Shown piece by piece: positions 56,764 to 64,000 of a stretch of DNA of 64,000 bases; the stretch's first letter is position 1; each line of letters begins with the position of its first letter. A program made the translations under genes and the position numbers. The notes under the pieces were generated by a model. It searched no databases, had not been told where the DNA came from, and saw nothing but the letters and a program-made list of their open reading frames with translations. Location of the stretch: NCBI GenBank assembly GCA_047967505.1, contig CM106539.1; one strand, written 5' to 3'. Origin of the DNA: Dipteris shenzhenensis (lineage: Eukaryota; Polypodiophyta; Polypodiopsida; Gleicheniales).

Positions 56764-58414
56764 ATGGCAAGCAATGAGGTAGTACATGAAATATACAACA
56801 ATTACGATATTGGCTTAGATATGCCACCACAAAAAAAAAAACAACCTGTAGGTAATTTCCTAATACCCACAAAACAAATCATTCTTCTACCAAATGAGGA
56901 ATACCACATATGTATTAGAAGCGTTAACAAAGACCAACGCGAAATATTTGATGACATCCTTCTACAAAAATGAGTCAAACCTCAAGAAAAAATAAATTTG
57001 TTTCTTACAGGTGGTGCAGGTACTGGAAAAACATATCTTCTACTTTTGATCGTTCAAGGCTTGCTTAGGCACTACAATCAAATCATTATATCAAATGACA
57101 TCAATTTACCCAAGGCTACTTGCATACATCGGCAAGGCATCATAACACATCAATGGTATAACAATACACTCCGCCTTACACCTTCCAGAGCCCATAGCAA
57201 AGAATTAACATCTCTCTCTAGAGAAAAACTAGACATATTATCAAACCTTTACAAGCAAGTTCAGCTTCTTGTATTTGATGAGATTTCTCTCGTGGGAAGA
57301 CGTACAATGAATTTTGCAGATTTAAGAATGAGAGCCTTAAAGCACAATTACGAGGACTCTTTGGAGATGTGGACATAATTACATGTGGAGATTTTCACCA
57401 AGCCAGCCTGTGAAAGATGCTTGGGTTTTCAAGGACAATAAGGATACCCTTGACAGCTTAGCTAACACATACTGGACAACCAAAATAAAATGCTACGAAT
57501 TGAAAAAAACAATGAGGCAAAATGACAACAATTTCATAAATACTTTGAATTTATTTCAAAATTGCACACACAATCAACATCAAATAGACTATATAAAAAT
57601 GTTTTCGACAGCCACCACAAGACCACACATTCCCACAATTGTTCTACACAAACCTACAAATGAATGCACACAATGACTCAATACTCCATATTGCACAAGG
57701 CACAATATACAACCTAACAGCAATCGATCATTTTAGAGAGTCAGCTTGCAAAATCAAAAAAATTATGGACGATCCTAGGGCAACTGATGGCCTCAGAACA
57801 AATACAAATTAAGAAAGCAATGCTTGTAGAACTATGTTCAGGAAACCTAGATCAACATGAAGGCCTTGTTAATGGAGCGGATGGAGTCTTCCAAGGAATG
57901 ACTACATTAAATTAAAAAAGACATAGTCTGGATTAAGTTTGAATGTAACATAATAGGAAAGAAAGCAAGAAGAAGGAAAAAATAAGCTTACACAAAAGAT
58001 ATAGACCCCAGTTGGACACCAATACATCGAATTGCAAAGGAAGTGCAAATAGGTCCATCAAAAACAAGTATTTTAACAAGAGAGCAATTTCCAATTCAAC
58101 TAGCTGCAGGTCGGACTATACACAGATCGCAAGGTCTCACAATGGATCGTTTGGTGTTCTCACCTCAAAAAGTTAGAGGCCACGGATTAGCTTACACCGC
58201 TATATCAAGAGTCAAAAAAATAGAAAACCTTTACTTGCTAGAACCAATTAAACATGAAAAAATTTTACGTGGAAAAAGATGTTCAACAAGAATTGGAAAG
58301 ACTTCATACAACAAAAAGATGGCACACATTAAAAGAAGAGAACAAACCCAAATTTCATTTCAACATAAACATCCAATGTTTAAACACGAGATCACTTCAA
58401 AAATACAAACTTGA
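56764..58414 (+). pseudogene. Helentron B: Pif1-type helicase
   Basis: VNKDQREIFDDILLQK leads, across a TGA, to INLFLTGGAGTGKTYLLL, with an intact Walker A at 57010-57033. KQVQLLVFDEISLVGRRTMN carries Walker B (57271-57288). After frameshifts, DAWVFKDNKDTLDSLANTYW and the C-terminal motifs QFPIQLAAGRTIHRSQGLTM and GHGLAYTAISRVKKIENLYL are all readable. These are the standard Pif1 motifs for ATP-driven unwinding. At least three frame changes occur between 57370 and 58040. Confidence 0.9.
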
Positions 58415-58976
58415 CATACAAAACACATAACAACTTATGAAATGTGACGTCCTATGCTTATAAGAAACTAGAACTAAACAATTTGACATAGTAACATTCA
58501 ACACATTCAAAGCATTACACATCTTATCATCGTGTGGATCATGTGTACTATTAAACAAAACCACTCATTTGAAACAGTAACTAATACACCAAAACAATGG
58601 AATAGAAATCATAGAAGCTCTTATTAACAAATCAAATCAAGAATACTAAATTGTAGCAATTTACAGACCACCAAACACAACAATAAACACATTTTTTAGC
58701 ATGTTGAAAGATATACTAGATTGTTACAAATACAATACAATATATAAAATAGTAGTCGATGACTTTAACATTGATATGAACAGTACAACATCACACTCCA
58801 CAAAACTAAATAATATAATGCAACAATACAATTTCACAATGCCTATTCAAGAGCCAACAACAATATACGAAAGTACATTGGATCACATATGGACAAACAT
58901 TCCAATTGAAAATACAAACTGTGGAACATCATTTGCTTACTGGACAGACCACTCTATGACATATATTTCAGCATAA
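58353..58976 (+). pseudogene. Helentron B: EEP (AP-endonuclease-like) domain fused to the helicase
   Basis: FHFNINIQCLNTRSLQKYKL leads to MKCDVLCL, a TAA at the expected Gln, then ETRTKQFDI, matching the QETR motif of the fold. VAIYRPPNTTINTFFSMLKD, DDFNID (usually GDFN), ESTLDHIWTNIP and AYWTDHSMTYIS follow, with the catalytic Asp-His pair kept. The domain would cleave DNA and is a hallmark of Helentrons. The final frame at 58701-58976 is uninterrupted to its TAA. Confidence 0.88.
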
Positions 58977-59962
58977 ACAAGGTGGGGATCCCACTAAGGC
59001 CCAGCCTTTTGGAATGTCATTATAAGTCTAGGTGTAAAGTCGCTTGGGGGTGTTGAGAAATGTGGTGCCATAGGATACTAAGAGAAATTATGTGATTGGT
59101 AGAGTAGATTGTGTCAATGGATTGATGACATGGGTACTGAAAAAAGATGATGTTGATCTTGTACTTACCTATTTAAGAAAAGATCCTCTAATGGAATGAT
59201 ATTGCTTGTCTTTCACCTTCTATCTTATCATGTTGTTTCCTTTTGAGCCTCCCTAGGATTTTTGGCCCTGCTAGATGAGTGAAAGAGACTAGAGAAAAGA
59301 GGTGAAAGTGTGTGTGTGTGTGTGTGTTTGTGTGTGGTGGTGGATGGACCATTAAATAAAAGTGGGATGGGGCATTAAATAAAAGTGGGAACGTGGCTAT
59401 TTTGGCAAGAGTGGTGTCATACAAGAGACAAAGAGAGCCTCCATCTCTAGAGAGAAATACCCAATAAAAGACAAACGCATTTAAAACATCCACAAGAGGA
59501 CAAAAACTTGACCCTAACAACACATTAGGAGCAGATTAGAAAGCCTTAAACAACCACTAAACCTGGTCAAGTTGTTCAAATGAACTAAAAGAACTCAGAT
59601 GGGCATCATTAGCAAAAAAACTAACCTATCCATCACTAAGGACCCTTGCAGGGCCAAAAATCAAGTAAATACAACTTCAATTTCCCAAAACTTCCATATG
59701 CAGGGCCTATGTGTCATTGACACCTTGTCTTCAAAAGGTTAGTTATTGCAAGGCAGGCCATATCATAACATGACAGATTACAAGATTATAGAAATGTAAC
59801 ATACAACAAAGAGGAGATGCATTCTCACACAGCTTGAAGAAGTAAACCAGAAAGGGAGAGAAGACCAATCTGTAGTGCGATGCTCCTAGCATGGGCAGAC
59901 GAAAGCAAGAGCAACACGATACAAATGGATGAGAGATTGCACTAAGACAGCAATGTGCAAAT
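58977..59962. other. LTR-like sequence and microsatellite; no gene
   Basis: A purine run CTTGGGGG is followed at 59051 by TGTTGAGAAATGTGGTGCC, similar to the LTR start at 1694 (TGTTGAGATATGGTGCC). A possible LTR end (CTAACAACA) lies at about 59512-59521. A (GT)n tract covers about 59307-59337 and a short duplication AAATAAAAGTGGGA follows. No coding sequence is recognised. Confidence 0.45.
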
Positions 59963-62901
59963 CCACTCATTTGTAATTGTAGTATTAGGAAGTATAGAGA
60001 AATATTATTTTTTATTTGGACTCTTGTAAATTCCTTTATATTCTTTTCTATTGCTTCCTTCTAGAGGTGGGAGTATCATGGTTTCATTTAGAGGTCGCTT
60101 TGGATATTGAAAATGATAGGTGTTTTTATTCTTTTTGTACATGTGGATGTGTTTTTGTGTGTTTCTCGTGTGTTTGAATCTCTTTCATTTTATCATTTAT
60201 AAAAATATTTATCACATGTTATTTACTTGTCAAAAAAAGATATTATATCATGGTCATTGTTGGAATTGTATAAAGGAGCATCTTCAATTGACAAAATTTT
60301 GTGTCATGTTGGGTTCCTCTACTTTGAAAGTCTATGACCAAAAAATAATGAACAATGTTTCCTATTGTGGATTCATCTTTTGGGATTAATGACAACATGT
60401 TTTGGAGTTTATGAAGGTCATATCATGCACATACAGAAGGGTTTTCACTTATTAGTTGTCTTAGAAGATTCTTTTGTTCAATTGTTGTTGGGCTATTACT
60501 ATTGGATGTATGCATTATTGGTAGACATGCTATCAATGGTTCTCAGAGTTGTTTTGCACAAGAAAAAGCCATAAAAAAGAAGTCCCAATTGGTGCATCAT
60601 TGCAATGATTCTTTATGCCCTTTTTCTTTGTGGATTAATGTTTGTGCATCTTTAGCGAGACAAGTTTTTTATTTTGTAACATGCCTTTTCTTTGAAAAAC
60701 CCATATGGATTGCATCACTGACTAAATCAATACTTTCATGATTTGAAGAATAATTTTGGTATATATGACCAAATTTTAATGACGTATGCATTAACTTCCA
60801 CTTTACAATGTCTAAGTATGCTAATCTTTGGTTTGCAATTGATCTTCATGAACCAAATTATAAACTGGGAAAATTTAGTTCTTCACTGTGTTTATCTTGA
60901 AACAATCCAAGGCTTTTTTGGTTTTCACATGGTGCCATAAACCTTGCTTCTATTGAAAAGTCAATAACTGTTATGTATCATTTTCAATTTTCTCATTTAG
61001 CTCATTTGGTGTTGTTACTTTTTATACCACTTCTTTTTCTTTATTTTGTAAGGTATAAAAATTCCATATTTTCTTTTTCTGTTTCTATTAGTGTGTGCAT
61101 TACTTTCATAAGAATCGATGGCCAAATATTTCCAATAAGATAGCTTGATATGTATTCTAGTTTCTTTTTAATACCTATGATAGTACAAGCTTCATCATCC
61201 CAAAAGTGTGGTACCATGTGTTCCACCTTACTTTTATCTCCTAGTACTAAGCTAGTTGTGGATAAAACTGTACAACATAATAATTGTATGACTTCAAGGT
61301 GAGAGATTGCAAAGTGAGATTTATAAAGTATGAATCTTGAAACCTTACAACTGAGCGACATGCTCCTTTTAAAAGACATTAACTTGATTCCTTAAACTCC
61401 ATATTGCTCATTAAAAGTCAACTCTCTTATTTGGGTAAAAATAATTCGAGGAAAGACTAGGCGTTCTTCCATGTCATTTAATCTAGATGATGCATTTGTT
61501 GGTTTCTTATTCGGACATGCAATGGAAAATTTTAGTAGTTCATTATTAAAAAATAGCTTTTCTACATTCTACACATATGTGGTATTCTTTGGTTTTTAAA
61601 AAGATACCTTCACGTGGTTTTGTTTGTATAACCCAATCACATATTTATATTTTCAAAAATGAGGTTTATTTTTTGAATAAGAAATGTTCAAATGAAAAAC
61701 ATTCATTTATCGATGTGTCCTCAAATGGTGTTCAAAATAATCCCCAAACATTAATATGTATAGCTGTTGATTCATGTTCTGATCAATTACAATTGTTCGA
61801 TGTTGCTTTTTGTCTCTTTTTGGTGGTGTGTGAGTTTGTAGACCTTCTCTCTATATATGTTGTACACTTGTCGTCTATTACAATAGACAAATGATTCATT
61901 GGTTTTTTCTTGGTTTTTAAATCAAGTGTTTTGTGTTAGATTGTGTATATAAGATTTCTCTATTTGAGAACTATTTTAAAAAAAGTCAACTTTTTGTTTG
62001 ATCATTTGGTATTTTCCTCTATAATTTCTTATAAAGAAGCCTCCAAATCCATTGTCCAAAACTTATTTTTATGAAATAACTTACAAAAAGTACATGGATA
62101 TTCCACAACTAATTGCATTGTTTTTGTTGCCTTTGTTGTAGTCAATCTTTCATACTTTGTATATTTGATGTTCATGTTGTTAGAATGATATATCTCTATT
62201 TTAAATGAGAATGTGTTGACTAAGATTATATATATAAAAGAATCCACACAAGTGAAGATATAAGGTTCTTGTTTTCTAGAAACCCCAAGTTATCTTTTAC
62301 TTCGGGATACAATGTATAAAGAATTTTGCTTTCATGAATGCATCATTCCAATATTTTCATGAATGGCATGTTTAATTGTACGATGAATTACCTTTTTAAT
62401 TGTTATATAATACTTTAATATGTATGTTGAGCATGTAAATACACATTTGTTTGGGAATTGGACAAAAAAACCACTATTAACATCGAAGTGTTTATCTAAA
62501 ACTTTGATCTTCATGGTTGAGTTTTAAAATATCAATGTTGTAAACAATGGTTTACAATTAGCAATAGAACATTTGAAAATGTAAAAGGCAAAAAAATTGA
62601 TTTCTTTCATACAAAATAGAGACTTCTTTATAATCTCAATGTAGTACAATGTAGTGTGTTTGCTAAGGAAGCAAAGTTATGGTGTGCTGTCTCTAATTAG
62701 TGTGTAACCAGTTACAACTCCAAACATGTTGGTTAAGAACTTGCCTTCAACTCTTTGACTAAACAACTCAGAGTTCAACATATGTGTATCAATATCTAGC
62801 AAGTGAACTCACATGTCAAAATGATTAAAGTAGAGACATGAAATTTCCACTTAACTTTGAACGTATCATGTCTTAATGAATCTTATAATGTGAATTTTGT
62901 C
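59963..62901 (-). mobile_element. Helentron-like element, copy C: inverted 2.9-kb copy of the 5' half of A
   Basis: The minus strand aligns with 37349-40349 almost end to end, from GACAAAATTCACATTATAAG (rightmost) to CAAATGAGTGG (59963). It covers the OTU-like, DUF6570-like and most of the Rep region. It carries the same HDT change in the HUH motif as copy A. Open plus-strand frames here (for example 60743-60940 and 61577-61894) mirror minus-strand frames in copy A. They are shadows. Confidence 0.9.
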
Positions 62902-63386
62902 ACAAGGATTTCTTAACATCTACAATAATGGAAACATAAGACTATTGCAGTTGTTGCATAATACGAAAGAGGGGAGATTCGAAAAAAAATTACTTTTAGA
63001 AAAATAAACCACATAACTTCAACATGAAATAGAAAACAAACGTTGAAATAAGAGGGAACTGTATACTACAAGTTACATTAACTATTGAAATAAGAGAAAA
63101 AATATGTACTACAAATTAAATTAACTACTTCATAGGTCTTAGATCTAACAATCAGCTAAATGATAATGAAAGGAACCATGATTATGATATAAATCTCGTC
63201 ATACGAATACTCTAGGGTGAGGATGTCCTTAAATAAATGCTATCATGGAAGGATAAAGTGAGAGGAGATTTAAAGGTTTTCGTACTCTAAGGGTGAGGTT
63301 GTCTGATCACCTTTGGCAAGCCTGGTGATTTCTTCACCTTGTTTTGCTTGTGAGCTACTCGCATTTTGCATGCTATTTTTTAATTA
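62902..63386. other. No recognised gene; inverted copy of a dispersed repeat
   Basis: The part at about 63205-63310 is the inverse of 51267-51370 (CTCCTCTCACTTTATCCTT and GATAGCATTTATTTAAGG on the minus strand). The phrase CTCTA(G)GGGTGAGG(A/T)TGTC occurs twice (about 63209 and 63287). No gene. Confidence 0.65.
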
Positions 63387-63405
63387 CTCTCTCTCTCTCT
63401 CTCTC

Positions 63406-63439
<34 letters not shown>

Positions 63440-63452
63440 ACTCACTCACTCA
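63387..63452. repeat. Compound microsatellite (CT)n(GTCT)n(CACT)n
   Basis: A CT run at 63387-63407 passes into GTCT units (63408-63435) and CACT units (63436-63451). Confidence 0.93.
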
Positions 63453-64000
63453 TCAGCATCATCCCACAACATTGGCTTATGTTTGTCATTAGCACAATCG
63501 GCTCATCTCGGCTTACGTAGAAACAAACAACATCCAGATTGAAGAAGGAATAATAAAAAATCCCATCATCGACCAACAAAAAGTGACTTGAGTCACAAGA
63601 AAGAGAGGACAAGATGATTGAAGCCTAACAAAGTGTAAAAAGCACTCTACCACAGTGAGGACAGACAGGAACTAAGACCTCCTTTTCGTCTGAGAGGTGA
63701 TCAGTTTAGAGAGTGACATGCATGTGGAGCGCATGTATCAACAACGTAGGGATTAAAATGGACAAACAATCGAACAGAAGCAACGAAGAATCGACCTGCG
63801 CCTCGACGTGCTTGGAGCTCCTCCAAAAGAAATGGACCGAACAATTCCTAAGAAAGAAAACCATTGGGAAAACCACCGAGTCAAAGAAAACTACGGAACA
63901 ATTCCTAAGAAAGAAGACCATTAGGCAAACCACTGAGCAGAACGAAAGAACAAGCCCTACCTCAACTAGTATGTTCCTATTAGTAATGAAAGGACAGAAG
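63453..64000. other. No gene; second copy of the dispersed repeat at 63830-63990
   Basis: CCGAGTCAAAGAAAACTACG, ACAATTCCTAAGAAAGAAGA and CAACTAGTATGTTCCT match 51023-51240 in the same orientation. The small minus-strand frame at 63706-63933 is read through this repeat and is not a gene. Confidence 0.65.

Larger units (their letters stand above)
53278..58976 (+). mobile_element. Helentron-like rolling-circle element, copy B (best preserved, inactive)
   Basis: Domains in order: OTU-like (53278-53830), CxxC region (54100-54330), DUF6570-like (54380-54720), conserved pre-Rep segment (54780-55200), Rep with HUH (55250-56160), Pif1 helicase (56560-58400) and EEP endonuclease (58353-58976). The set OTU + Rep + Pif1 + EEP defines Helentrons, and the usual plant Helitron lacks the EEP and OTU parts. 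At least six frameshifts and several stops separate the parts. Element ends are not identified. A perfect palindrome GTGGGGATCCCAC at about 58982-58994, just past the last stop, could be a terminal hairpin. Confidence 0.9.

Noticed and set aside
59963-62901. Plus-strand frames that match minus-strand frames at 38460-39961
   Set aside because: They are conserved only because copies A and C are duplicates. The Helentron domains are read on the other strand.

Overview
This window reads as nuclear DNA of a land plant with a large, transposon-choked genome. The plant features are Ty1-copia elements with a methionine-tRNA-type primer site, a Ty3-gypsy element, a LINE tail with a zf-RVT domain, long (CT)n and (AT)n microsatellites and a plant-style spliced gene. 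Helentron-type rolling-circle elements and the divergence of the two host genes make me lean to a seed-free plant (fern, lycophyte or bryophyte). That is inference, and no gene here fixes the species.

Layout. 1-8.2 kb: a gag-only copia relic with its 3' LTR, an unknown antisense frame, a 1.9-kb AAAGCA-type repeat array and a copia integrase/RT relic that starts beside a (CT)n(AC)n tract. 8.2-10.8 kb: CT microsatellites and sequence with no gene. 10.8-18.0 kb: one copia element with both LTRs, primer site and polypurine tract. It has a 1.7-kb repetitive leader, internal duplications and an antisense gag piece nested in its RT. 18.5-20.0 kb: the 3' end of a second copia element. 21-25.3 kb: an inverted-repeat pair enclosing a MITE-like sequence and a gag fragment, then a LINE 3' end. 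26.5-27.8 kb: the only two credible host genes, both on the minus strand and 27 bases apart. 28-33 kb: tandem duplications and compound microsatellites. 33.2-37.3 kb: a decayed Ty3-gypsy element, cut off in its integrase. 37.3-62.9 kb: three copies of Helentron-like elements (A +, B +, C -), with antisense gypsy debris, an antisense coiled-coil relic and AT-rich DNA between A and B.

The most interesting system is the Helentron family. Copy B (53.3-59.0 kb) shows in order an OTU-like cysteine protease region, a CxxC/CxxC region, a DUF6570-like domain, a Rep domain with an HUH motif, a Pif1-type helicase and a C-terminal endonuclease (EEP) domain. That is the Helentron (Helitron2) architecture, unlike the usual plant Helitron. 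All copies carry frameshifts and stops. Copies A and C form a 3-kb inverted repeat 19.6 kb apart and share the same damaged HUH motif.

Apart from the two minus-strand genes, everything recognisable as coding belongs to mobile elements, and most of it is broken. In the gypsy element the in-frame stops largely sit where Gln (CAG/CAA), Trp (TGG) or Arg (CGA) is expected, which fits decay by C-to-T change in methylated DNA.
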